Of a stretch of DNA of 64,000 nt, positions 50,328 to 58,117 are shown in pieces. Position numbers and translations under genes: made by a program. Each line of letters starts with the position of its first letter. The first letter of the stretch is position 1. The notes under the pieces were generated by a model. It did not search any database. It was given only the letters and a program-made list of their open reading frames with translations, and was not told the origin of the DNA. Source of the DNA: 40CM-2-70-7 sp035631315 (GTDB taxonomy: Bacteria > Gemmatimonadota > Gemmatimonadetes > Gemmatimonadales > GWC2-71-9); assembly GCA_035631315.1 (NCBI GenBank), contig DASQIZ010000035.1:17190-81189 (forward strand), written 5' to 3'.

Positions 50328-52406
50328 GTGAAGCACGTCGAAAAGCAGTTCGCCGGCCGGACCCTCCGGCTGGAGTCGGGACGGCTGGCCAAGCAGGCCG
50401 CCGGATCCTGCCTGATGCAGTTCGGGGAAACCGTGGTGCTGGCGACCGTGACGGTCTCGGACAACGTGTCCACCCTCCCGTTCTTCCCCCTCACCGTCGA
50501 ATACCGCGAGAAGAGCTACGCCGCCGGCAAGATTCCCGGCGGCTTTTTGAAGCGCGAAGGCCGCCCCTCGGACGAGGAGATTCTCTCCGCCCGGGTGACC
50601 GACCGCTCCATCCGCCCGCTCTTCCCTGAAGGATTCAAGAACGAAGTCCAGGTTTTCATCTACGTCCTTTCCGCCGACCAGGAAAATGACGCCGACGTCC
50701 TCGGCGTCACCGCCGTGTCCACGGCCCTCTCCTTGTCGAAGGTGCCCTGGAATGGTCCGATCGCGGCGGTTCGCGTCGGCCGCGTCGAGGGCGCGTGGGT
50801 GCTGAACCCGACGTTCCAGCAGCTCGAGTTCTCGGACGTCGACATGATCGTTTCCGGCTCGGCCGACTCCATCGTGATGGTGGAAGGCGGTACGCTGGAG
50901 CTGTCCGAGGCCGACATCGTGAAGGGCCTCCAGACGGCGCACGCCGGCATTAGAGACCTGATCGCCGCGCAGAAGGAGCTGGTCGCCGAAACGGCTCAGC
51001 CCAAGATGGAGTGGACCAAGATCGAGGCGCCCGCCGACCTCGTCGCCCGGGTGAAGGCCCTGGCCGAGCCGCGGATCTCCGAGGCCCTGAACCTCGCCGA
51101 GAAGTCGGAGCGGACGCAGGCGCTCGCGGCGCTGAAGCACACCATCCAGGAGCAGCTGGCGGAGGAGTTCCCGGATAACGGGAAGGATATCTCCAGCGTC
51201 ATCGAAGAGATCGAGTACCACACCATGCGGGAGCAGGTGCTCTCCCGTGGTGAGCGCGTGGACGGCCGTGATCTGGATACCGTCCGCCCGATCACCTGCG
51301 AAGTCGGTGTCTTGCCGCGCACCCATGGCTCGTCCCTCTTCACCCGTGGTCAGACCCAGGCCCTGGTCTCGGCGACGCTCGGCAGCGTCTCGGACGAGCA
51401 GCGGATCGATTCGATCGACGTCCCGCAGGAGACCACGAAGTCCTTCATGCTGCATTACAACTTCCCGCCTTTTTCGACGGGCGAAGTGAAGATGGTGCGC
51501 GGCGTTTCCCGCCGGGAAATCGGCCACGGGGCGCTCGCGGAGCGTGCCCTCCAGGCGTTGCTGCCGCCGTACGAGCAGTTCCCGTACACCATCCGCATCG
51601 TCTCCGACATCCTCGAGTCCAACGGCTCGTCGTCCATGGCGACGGTCTGCGGCGGCTCGCTCGCGCTCTTCGACGCCGGCGTGCCGATGACGGGTGCCTG
51701 CGCGGGTGTGGCGATGGGGCTGATCAAGGAAGGGAAGCGCGTCGCGGTGCTCACCGACATTCTGGGCACCGAAGACCACCTCGGCGACATGGACTTCAAG
51801 GTCGCGGGCACGCGGGCCGGCGTGACGTCCATTCAGATGGACATCAAGATCGAGGGCCTGGATTTCGGGATCGTGACCGAGGCGCTGGAGAAGGCCCGCA
51901 AGGCGCGCCTCAAGATCCTCGACATCATGGAAGCCGCCATTCCGCAGCCGCGGTCGCAGCTGTCCAAGTACGCGCCGCGAATCATCACGATCCAGATCCC
52001 GCAGTCCAAGATCGGCGACATCATCGGCCCCAAGGGCAAGACCATCCGCTCCATCCAGGAGCAGACGGGCGCCGAGATCAACATCGACGACTCCGGCCTG
52101 ATCACCATCTCCGGCGTGGGCGAGGGCGGCGAACGCGCCCGCGACATCATCGCCGGCATGGTCCAGACGCCCGAAGTCGGCAAGATCTACGAAGGCACCG
52201 TGAAGAGCACCACGGCGTTCGGGGCGTTTGTCGAGATTCTGCCCGGCGTCGAGGGGCTGCTCCACATCTCCGAGCTGCAGCATGCCCGCACTGAGAAGAC
52301 CGAAGACGTGGTCAAGAAGGGCGACACCGTGCGGGTGAAGCTGCTCGAGGTGGATGAGCGCGGCCGGATGAAGCTCTCCCGGAAGGCCCTGATCGAGAAG
52401 AACTGA
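50328..52406 (+). CDS. pnp: Polyribonucleotide nucleotidyltransferase
   Basis: PNPase degrades RNA 3' to 5' with phosphate. From GTG 50328 it has 692 residues: RNase PH domain 1 (ETVVLATVTVSDNV), helical linker, RNase PH domain 2 (RTHGSSLFTRGQTQALVSATLG), KH (IIGPKGKTIRSIQEQTGAEI) and S1 (TTAFGAFVEILPGVEGLLHI). TTG 50304 would add eight residues and lies in the leader stem, so it is less likely. Confidence 0.97.
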   Translation: MKHVEKQFAGRTLRLESGRLAKQAAGSCLMQFGETVVLATVTVSDNVSTLPFFPLTVEYREKSYAAGKIPGGFLKREGRPSDEEILSARVTDRSIRPLFPEGFKNEVQVFIYVLSADQENDADVLGVTAVSTALSLSKVPWNGPIAAVRVGRVEGAWVLNPTFQQLEFSDVDMIVSGSADSIVMVEGGTLELSEADIVKGLQTAHAGIRDLIAAQKELVAETAQPKMEWTKIEAPADLVARVKALAEPRISEALNLAEKSERTQALAALKHTIQEQLAEEFPDNGKDISSVIEEIEYHTMREQVLSRGERVDGRDLDTVRPITCEVGVLPRTHGSSLFTRGQTQALVSATLGSVSDEQRIDSIDVPQETTKSFMLHYNFPPFSTGEVKMVRGVSRREIGHGALAERALQALLPPYEQFPYTIRIVSDILESNGSSSMATVCGGSLALFDAGVPMTGACAGVAMGLIKEGKRVAVLTDILGTEDHLGDMDFKVAGTRAGVTSIQMDIKIEGLDFGIVTEALEKARKARLKILDIMEAAIPQPRSQLSKYAPRIITIQIPQSKIGDIIGPKGKTIRSIQEQTGAEINIDDSGLITISGVGEGGERARDIIAGMVQTPEVGKIYEGTVKSTTAFGAFVEILPGVEGLLHISELQHARTEKTEDVVKKGDTVRVKLLEVDERGRMKLSRKALIEKN

Positions 52407-52412
52407 GCGGGC

Positions 52413-53672
52413 GTGAACACCGTTCAGCTCGACCAGGAGATCTACCAGACCACGGCCGACAACGGCCTGGTCATCTGCTCCGAGCGCGTCCCCACGGTGC
52501 GCTCGGCGGCCGTCGGTATCTGGGTGCGCGCCGCCAGCGCCCATGAAGCCCGCCCGCAGATGGGCGTGTCGCACCTCCTCGAGCACATGGTATTCAAGGG
52601 CACCGAGCGGCGGAGCGCACAGGAAATCGCGCTGGCGCTCGAGGCCCGGGGCGGGTCCCTCGACGCCTACACCTCGCGGGACTCGACCGCGTTCCAGGCA
52701 CGCGTGCTGGACGCCGATCTGCCCCGCGCCATCGACGTGCTGACCGATCTGGTCCGCCGGCCGGTCCTCCGGGACGCCGATCTCCAGCTCGAACGCAACG
52801 TCATCCTCGAAGAGATCTCGACGGTGCAGGACACGCCCGACGATCTCGTCTTCGACCTCTCCGCCGAGACCCTGTGGCCCGAGCATCCGTACGGGTTCTC
52901 GATCCTGGGAACGCGCGAGACGGTCGGCGCGCTGTCGACGGAGCACCTCGGGGATCTGCACCGCCGGGCCTACCACCCCGCCAATTGCGTCATCGCCGCG
53001 GCCGGAAACTTCACCCACCAGGACCTGCTCAAGATGGTGGAGCAGGAGGGGTGGTTCGAGCGTCCGGCGACTCCGGCCGGCCGCGTCGAGATGGCGCGGG
53101 TCACGCCGGCTGTCCGCGGCGGCTTCCGGCGGGTGGCGCGGGAGTCGGCGCAGAGCCACCTCGTGTTCGCCACCGATACCGTGCCCTTCGCGGACAAGCG
53201 GAAGTACGCGATCATGGTGCTCGCGAACATTCTGGGGGGCGGGATGTCGTCCCGGCTCTTCCAGAAGGTGCGCGAGGAGCTGGGATTGGCCTACGCCGTG
53301 TACGCGTTTTCGTCGTTCTTCCGCGGAGTCGGCACCACGGGCGTGTATGTCGGCACGCAGCCGCAGACGGCGCAGGCCGCCGCGGACGCGATCCGTGGCG
53401 AGCTGGCGACGCTGTCGCGCGAAGGACTGCGCGGCGACGCGCTCAAGGAAGCGAAACTGCAGACGCAGGGGCAGGTGATGCTGTCGCTGGAGAGTCCCAC
53501 CGCCAAGATGTATCGTTTGGCGGGCGGGCACGTGTACGGCGAGGCCTACCGATCCCTGGATGACGTCCTCAAAGAAATCGTCGCGCTCACCGAAGACCAG
53601 GTGTCAGCCGCGGCGGCCGAATTCTTCAATCCCGAGCGCTTCACGCTGGTGTGGCTCGGCCCGAATTCCTGA
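52413..53672 (+). CDS. M16-family zinc protease
   Basis: The 419-residue protein has the inverted zinc motif HLLEHMVFKGT (HxxEH) with the distal Glu in LERNVILEEIS, and a C-terminal inactive-type domain. M16 proteases cut peptides, and this processing-peptidase-like type commonly follows pnp. GTG 52413 is 6 nt after pnp. Confidence 0.94.
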   Translation: MNTVQLDQEIYQTTADNGLVICSERVPTVRSAAVGIWVRAASAHEARPQMGVSHLLEHMVFKGTERRSAQEIALALEARGGSLDAYTSRDSTAFQARVLDADLPRAIDVLTDLVRRPVLRDADLQLERNVILEEISTVQDTPDDLVFDLSAETLWPEHPYGFSILGTRETVGALSTEHLGDLHRRAYHPANCVIAAAGNFTHQDLLKMVEQEGWFERPATPAGRVEMARVTPAVRGGFRRVARESAQSHLVFATDTVPFADKRKYAIMVLANILGGGMSSRLFQKVREELGLAYAVYAFSSFFRGVGTTGVYVGTQPQTAQAAADAIRGELATLSREGLRGDALKEAKLQTQGQVMLSLESPTAKMYRLAGGHVYGEAYRSLDDVLKEIVALTEDQVSAAAAEFFNPERFTLVWLGPNS

Positions 53673-53694
53673 CCAGCCTCCTGGAGAGACCGGC

Positions 53695-54807
53695 ATGATC
53701 GTCGGCGTCCCGAAAGAGATCAAGACCAACGAGAATCGCGTGGCCCTGGTGCCCGCCGGCGCCGAGGCGCTGGCGGCGGACGGTCACACCGTGCTGGTGG
53801 AGCAGGGCGCGGGACTCGGAAGCGGGTTTGCCGACGATGCGTACACGGCGGTGGGCGCGCAGATCGTGCCCAAGGTCGACGAAGTCTGGGCCAAGGCCGA
53901 GATGATCATGAAGGTGAAGGAGCCCATCGCGGTCGAGTGGCCGCGGATGCGGAAGGGCCAGGTGCTGTTCACCTACTTCCACTTCGCGGCAGCCGAGGAC
54001 CTGACCAAAGCGGTGATCGGCTCGAACGCAGTCGCCATCGCGTATGAGACGGTACAGCTCGATTCCGGTGAGCTGCCCTTGCTCACGCCGATGAGCGAGG
54101 TCGCGGGCCGGATGGCGGTGCAGGAGGGGGCCAAGTACCTCGAGAAGGTGTTCGGCGGCTCCGGCATCCTGCTGGGCGGCGTCCCCGGCGTGCTGCCGGC
54201 GGAGGTCCTGATCATCGGGGGTGGCGTCGTCGGCACCAACGCGGCGAAGATGGCGGCGGGCCTCGGTGCGCATGTCACCATGCTCGACGTCTCGCTCGAC
54301 CGGCTGCGCTATCTGTCCGATGTCCTGCCGCCGAATGTCGATCTCCTGTACTCGAATCGCCACAACATTCTGGACCAGCTGAAGAAGGCGGACCTCGTCG
54401 TCGGCGCGGTGCTCCTGCCGGGCGCCAAGGCACCGCACTTGGTGAAGCGCGATGATCTCAAGCTCATGAAGCCGGGAGCCGTGATCGTCGACGTGGCGGT
54501 CGACCAGGGCGGCTGCATCGAGACCATCAAGCCCACGACCCACGAGAATCCGACCTACGTGGTGGACGGCATCATCCACTACGCGGTGGCCAACATGCCC
54601 GGTGGTGTGCCTCGCACGTCCACCCTCGCGCTCACCAACGCGACGTTCCCGTACGCCAAGCGGCTGGCCAAGGTGGGCTGGAAATCCGCCTGCAAGGCGG
54701 ACCGCGCCCTGGCGCTGGGCTTGAACGTGATCGAGGGCAAAGTGGTCTATCCGGGCGTGGCGGAGGCGTTCGGCCTCTCGCTCGCCGACCTCAAGACGCT
54801 GGTCTGA
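53695..54807 (+). CDS. ald: Alanine dehydrogenase
   Basis: It interconverts alanine and pyruvate plus ammonia with NAD. The 370 residues begin MIVGVPKEIKTNENRVALVP and carry FTYFHFAA, the Rossmann motif VLIIGGGVVGTNAAKMA and DVAVDQGG with IHYAVANMPG. GGAG is 8 nt before ATG 53695; the longer open frame overlaps the M16 gene. Confidence 0.97.
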   Translation: MIVGVPKEIKTNENRVALVPAGAEALAADGHTVLVEQGAGLGSGFADDAYTAVGAQIVPKVDEVWAKAEMIMKVKEPIAVEWPRMRKGQVLFTYFHFAAAEDLTKAVIGSNAVAIAYETVQLDSGELPLLTPMSEVAGRMAVQEGAKYLEKVFGGSGILLGGVPGVLPAEVLIIGGGVVGTNAAKMAAGLGAHVTMLDVSLDRLRYLSDVLPPNVDLLYSNRHNILDQLKKADLVVGAVLLPGAKAPHLVKRDDLKLMKPGAVIVDVAVDQGGCIETIKPTTHENPTYVVDGIIHYAVANMPGGVPRTSTLALTNATFPYAKRLAKVGWKSACKADRALALGLNVIEGKVVYPGVAEAFGLSLADLKTLV

Positions 54808-54809
54808 GC

Positions 54810-55256
54810 ATGGGTGCGCCCGTCGTGTCGGTGCGGCGTCTGCCGCACCACGACGGTCTTCCCCTGCCGGTCCGTCAGACGGCGGGTTCGGCCGGCTACG
54901 ACCTCGCGTCTGCCGAGCCTGATTTCACGGTGCAGCCGCTCGAGCGCCGCCTGGTCAAGACGGGCCTCGCGATCGCCATCCCCGAAGGGTACGAAGCCCA
55001 GATCCGCCCCCGCTCGGGGCTCGCCCTGAAGCAGGGGCTGAGCCTTCCCAACACCCCCGCGACCATCGATTCCGATTACCGCGGCGAGTTGATGGTGGCC
55101 GTGATCAACCTCGGCAAGGAGCCGGTGCAGGTGACCCGGGGGATGCGGATCGCGCAGATGGTGTTCCAGAAGGTCGAATTGATGGAGTTGAAGGAAGTGG
55201 CCGAGCTGCCGCCGTCGGCCCGGGGTGAAGGGGGATTCGGCAGTACGGGAACGTGA
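54810..55256 (+). CDS. dut: dUTP diphosphatase
   Basis: It hydrolyses dUTP to dUMP and keeps uracil out of DNA. Trimeric dUTPase motifs are visible: AGYDLAS, RPRSGLALKQG, PATIDSDYRGE, RIAQMVFQ and the C-terminal RGEGGFGSTGT. It starts 2 nt after ald. Confidence 0.97.
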   Translation: MGAPVVSVRRLPHHDGLPLPVRQTAGSAGYDLASAEPDFTVQPLERRLVKTGLAIAIPEGYEAQIRPRSGLALKQGLSLPNTPATIDSDYRGELMVAVINLGKEPVQVTRGMRIAQMVFQKVELMELKEVAELPPSARGEGGFGSTGT

Positions 55257-56050
55257 TGACGCCACCAGTGCTGTGCTATCACCGCGTCGGCGGCCCGCCG
55301 GAGCTGGGCGTTACCCGCGTTTCTCTCGAAACCTTCCGTCGTCAGATGTGCGCCCTCGCCAAGGCCGGCTGGCGGACATTGACGCTTGAGCAGTTCGCGG
55401 CTGCCGCCCATGCAGAACACTCCGCACTCCGCCCTCCGCAATCCGCATTTCTGCTGTCGTTCGACGACGGCTACTCCGAGCTCGCCGAGCACGCGTATCC
55501 TGCGCTTGCAGAGGTGGGCTTTCGGGCAACGACGTTTCTGATCACCGACTTCATCGGCAAGACGAACGCCTGGGACATCCAGTACACGCGGGATCCGCTG
55601 CGCCACCTGGACTGGGACGCGATCGAGAGGTGGAAGGCCCGAGGGTTCGACTTTGCCTCTCACAGCGCGACCCACGCCCGATTGACGTGGCTCGATGACT
55701 CTCGCGTGAGGGACGAGTTGGGCCGGTCTCGTGAGACGCTCACCACCCGAATGGGCGCGGATGCCGGCGAGGCCGTCGCGTATCCGTTCGGTGCCGTCGA
55801 CGAGCGCGTGGCCCGCCTGGCCAAGGGGGCGGGGTACTCACTTGGATTCGATGGGGTGGCCGGCGTGGACGGAGACTCCATGCGGTTGTCCCGGGTGCCC
55901 GTGTACATGTGGGACCTGGGTGACGTGCCATTTGGCCTGCGGGATGATGAGCTGGGAATCGTGGGTCGGCTGGTGGCCTACGGCGCGAATCGCGCCGCGG
56001 TCGGCACGACGGTGATGCGACGACTACTGGGTCGCGATACCCCGTCCTGA
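55256..56050 (+). CDS. Polysaccharide deacetylase (NodB-like)
   Basis: These enzymes remove N- or O-acetyl groups from glycans. The 264-residue protein has LSFDDGYSEL (catalytic Asp and metal Asp), the metal ligands SHSATH, and AYPFGAVDERVARLA. No signal peptide is seen, so action on a cytoplasmic or lipid-linked substrate is possible. ATG 55256 overlaps the dut stop (TGATG); GTG 55253 adds one residue. A heptamer array encodes HSALRPPQSA just before the first motif. The 3' end overlaps the convergent gene by 27 nt. Confidence 0.9.
   Translation: MTPPVLCYHRVGGPPELGVTRVSLETFRRQMCALAKAGWRTLTLEQFAAAAHAEHSALRPPQSAFLLSFDDGYSELAEHAYPALAEVGFRATTFLITDFIGKTNAWDIQYTRDPLRHLDWDAIERWKARGFDFASHSATHARLTWLDDSRVRDELGRSRETLTTRMGADAGEAVAYPFGAVDERVARLAKGAGYSLGFDGVAGVDGDSMRLSRVPVYMWDLGDVPFGLRDDELGIVGRLVAYGANRAAVGTTVMRRLLGRDTPS
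55419..55448 (+). repeat. Heptamer array in the deacetylase gene
   Basis: Four perfect-phase 7-nt units of consensus ACTCCGC (the last reads AATCCGC, as in the ispA-dxs element) run from 55419 to 55446. They are translated in frame. Confidence 0.75.
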
Positions 56051-56644
56051 CGCGCGGTCCAACATCATCTGACGTATCTCGTCGAGGTTGGGCACGTAAC
56101 GCCTCGAGACTTCGTACCGCTTGTCTCCCTTCGCGAATACCTCGATCGAGTCGGCGTGGCCGACCACGCGGCTGATCTCGGGCCAGCCGAGCCGGAAGCT
56201 GCGGAAGGGGGTCATGCGGACCTGGACGCCGTCATCGTCCATCCGGACATACCGCCGCCGTCCCAAGTGCGCGTGGAACACACCCAGCAAGACATAGAAC
56301 GCGCCGAGGCCGTAGTAGCCGTAGATGAGTGTCTTGTGATGCTGGCCCTCAGTCGCGAGTGTCAGGCCTTCGAGCGCCATCAGACCACCCACCGCGATAT
56401 CGAACCACCGTACCCAGCTGCCGAACTTCTTCCCCCGCTTCAGCTCGATCACGCCCACACCCAGGACGGCGAACCCGACGACGAGGTCGAAGATGGACAG
56501 CGCGTTGGTCCCCGCGGACGTCACGTCCTTCCATCCTGCCTGAATCAGCACGATGGCCGCGAGACATTCCTTGAGCGCAGAGACGCGCTCGTGGCGGCGC
56601 ATCGCATGGGCATCTACGAAGATGGTCCGGGGCTCCATCACCAC
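56024..56644 (-). CDS. Four-helix membrane protein with C-terminal PH-like part
   Basis: The 206-residue protein has about four transmembrane segments (for example CLAAIVLIQAGW, IFDLVVGFAVLGVGVIEL, LIYGYYGLGAFYVLLGVF). A cytoplasmic domain follows with RRYVRMDDDGVQVRM and WPEISRVVGHADSIEVFAKG, resembling bacterial PH-like domains. No family is named with confidence. GTG 56644 and ATG 56638 are both possible. It follows the reductase gene by 14 nt in a ferredoxin-reductase operon. Confidence 0.65.
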   Translation of the reverse strand: MVMEPRTIFVDAHAMRRHERVSALKECLAAIVLIQAGWKDVTSAGTNALSIFDLVVGFAVLGVGVIELKRGKKFGSWVRWFDIAVGGLMALEGLTLATEGQHHKTLIYGYYGLGAFYVLLGVFHAHLGRRRYVRMDDDGVQVRMTPFRSFRLGWPEISRVVGHADSIEVFAKGDKRYEVSRRYVPNLDEIRQMMLDRASGRGIATQ

Positions 56645-56658
56645 CCGGGCGGGGGCGG

Positions 56659-57831
56659 TCAGAAGAAGAACCTCGCGGCCACTGGGATGAGCTGGGGATG
56701 CTTCACCAATGCATGCGCGAAGATGCGGCCGAGGGTGCGTTTGGGGGTGGGTATCGCATTCACCGTGCGCGCCAGGGCGTTGAAGAACCCGTCATCCAGG
56801 TCCTCGAGCGCCTGCTTGATGCGGTAGTACTTGAGATGATCGTCGCCGAGGAGCTTCATCCAGTCGTCGTGGTAGCTCGACAACCGGTCGGCGGTGGTGT
56901 TCTTCTCGCGGATGGCCGCAGCGGCCGTTCTTCCGGCCAACCGGCCCGCCTTCATGGCGTTCACGATGCCGCCGCCGGAGAGGGGATTGACCATGTGTGC
57001 GGCATCACCGGCGATCAGGGTCCCGTCGGCGAACGTCCGCTTGACCGTGGTGTGCACGATCACGCCCCCTACCGTGTATCCGGTCTTCGCACCCGCCGGG
57101 TAACGGGCTGCGATCCAGTCGTCCAAGTATCCCCGGGCCGAACGGCCATCCGCCCTCAGCGCGACAATGCCGAGGCCGACGTTGGCCACGCCGACGCCCT
57201 TCGGGAACACCCACGCATAGCCGCCTGGAGCTACCTGGTCGCCGAACTGCAGGTAGATGGCGTCCGGGTCGAAGTCGATCCCCTGGACCACGTACTGGGC
57301 GCAGGACTCCATGTCCCGCGACGGGACACGGGTGTCGAGGCCGGCCCAGCGCCCGACCATCGTTTCGACGCCATCCGCGCCGATGACGATGCTGGCCCTG
57401 ATCGTCTCCGCACCCCGGGCGCCCCGGGTCTCGACCACCCAACGGTCGCCATCCCGCCGCATGCCCCTGACCTCGGTCCCCACGCGAACCTCGGCCCCTT
57501 CGCTCACGGCCTCGGCGGCCAGGAATGCGTCGAACCGGGTCCGGTCGAGCACCCAGCCCACCTCGCGCTCGGCCACCTTCACCTCAGTCCCGTCGGGAGC
57601 CCAGAAAATGACCTTCGTGATTTTCCGGGCGGTCCAGGGCGCCCCGGTCGGGTCGGCGAATTCGCGCAGCCCTGCATCACCAACGCCCTCGGCACAGCGC
57701 ACGGGTGCGCCAATCGCGCGATCGCGTTCGAGGAGGACGACGGAGACCTCGGGGGCGGCGCGCTTCGCTTCCGCGGCCGCGATGCTCCCGGCGGGGCCGC
57801 CGCCGACGACCAGGACGTCGACGTCAGGCAT
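56659..57831 (-). CDS. Geranylgeranyl-reductase-family flavoprotein
   Basis: The FAD-binding motif DVLVVGGGPAGSIAAAEAKR opens the 390-residue protein. RCAEGVGD follows, then the FAD-contact GDAAHMVNPLSGGGIVNAM near residue 285. The family saturates isoprenoid double bonds in chlorophyll side chains, archaeal lipids or menaquinone tails. The ferredoxin gene directly upstream (TGATG overlap) is a likely electron donor. No photosynthesis genes are in the window, so a quinone or lipid substrate is favoured. Confidence 0.9.
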   Translation of the reverse strand: MPDVDVLVVGGGPAGSIAAAEAKRAAPEVSVVLLERDRAIGAPVRCAEGVGDAGLREFADPTGAPWTARKITKVIFWAPDGTEVKVAEREVGWVLDRTRFDAFLAAEAVSEGAEVRVGTEVRGMRRDGDRWVVETRGARGAETIRASIVIGADGVETMVGRWAGLDTRVPSRDMESCAQYVVQGIDFDPDAIYLQFGDQVAPGGYAWVFPKGVGVANVGLGIVALRADGRSARGYLDDWIAARYPAGAKTGYTVGGVIVHTTVKRTFADGTLIAGDAAHMVNPLSGGGIVNAMKAGRLAGRTAAAAIREKNTTADRLSSYHDDWMKLLGDDHLKYYRIKQALEDLDDGFFNALARTVNAIPTPKRTLGRIFAHALVKHPQLIPVAARFFF

Positions 57832-58043
57832 CAGGCGGCGGCGCGGTTCGGGACCATCGACAGGGCACCCACGGGGCAAGGTGCCACGCACTTCCGGCAA
57901 CCGGTGCAGGCGACGCCATCCACCACCAGGTCGGCCAGGGCCAGGTGGATGGCTTCGGGGGGGCACAGGGGGAGGCAAAGGCCGCAGCGGTCGCAGAGGC
58001 TCAGGTCGACGACGGCGATCTCGGCCGGGCGGGTGACGCGCAT
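57831..58043 (-). CDS. 2[4Fe-4S] dicluster ferredoxin
   Basis: The 70-residue protein has two CxxCxxCxxxCP motifs (CDRCGLCLPLCP and CTGCRKCVAPCP), each binding one [4Fe-4S] cluster. ATG 58043 has a TAACTT box 7 nt upstream and no Shine-Dalgarno. The longer open frame upstream is not supported. It overlaps the reductase start (TGATG), so both are probably made in a fixed ratio. Confidence 0.93.
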   Translation of the reverse strand: MRVTRPAEIAVVDLSLCDRCGLCLPLCPPEAIHLALADLVVDGVACTGCRKCVAPCPVGALSMVPNRAAA

Positions 58044-58050
58044 GGGCTGT

Positions 58051-58056
58051 AAGTTA
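58051..58056 (-). promoter_or_regulatory. -10-like box 7 nt before the ferredoxin gene
   Basis: On the minus strand TAACTT ends 7 nt before ATG 58043. The same hexamer is the -10 of the rpsO promoter. No Shine-Dalgarno lies between, so a leaderless ferredoxin mRNA is suggested; the -35 is not clear. Confidence 0.4.
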
Positions 58057-58117
58057 CACCATCCGTTCCGCTTATACAGCAGCGCCGTCGCCACCACTAT
58101 CTGGGAGGGGTCGTCCC

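Noticed and set aside
50301..53531. 1076-codon minus-strand open frame antisense to pnp and the M16 gene
   Set aside because: High GC leaves antisense frames open; composition (His, Arg, Gly, Leu) is that of a shadow and it covers two well-conserved genes.
56659..57831. Chlorophyll-type reductase (bchP) with a photosynthesis cluster
   Set aside because: No pigment, reaction-centre or carotenoid gene is near; the ferredoxin neighbour fits a quinone or lipid reductase as well.
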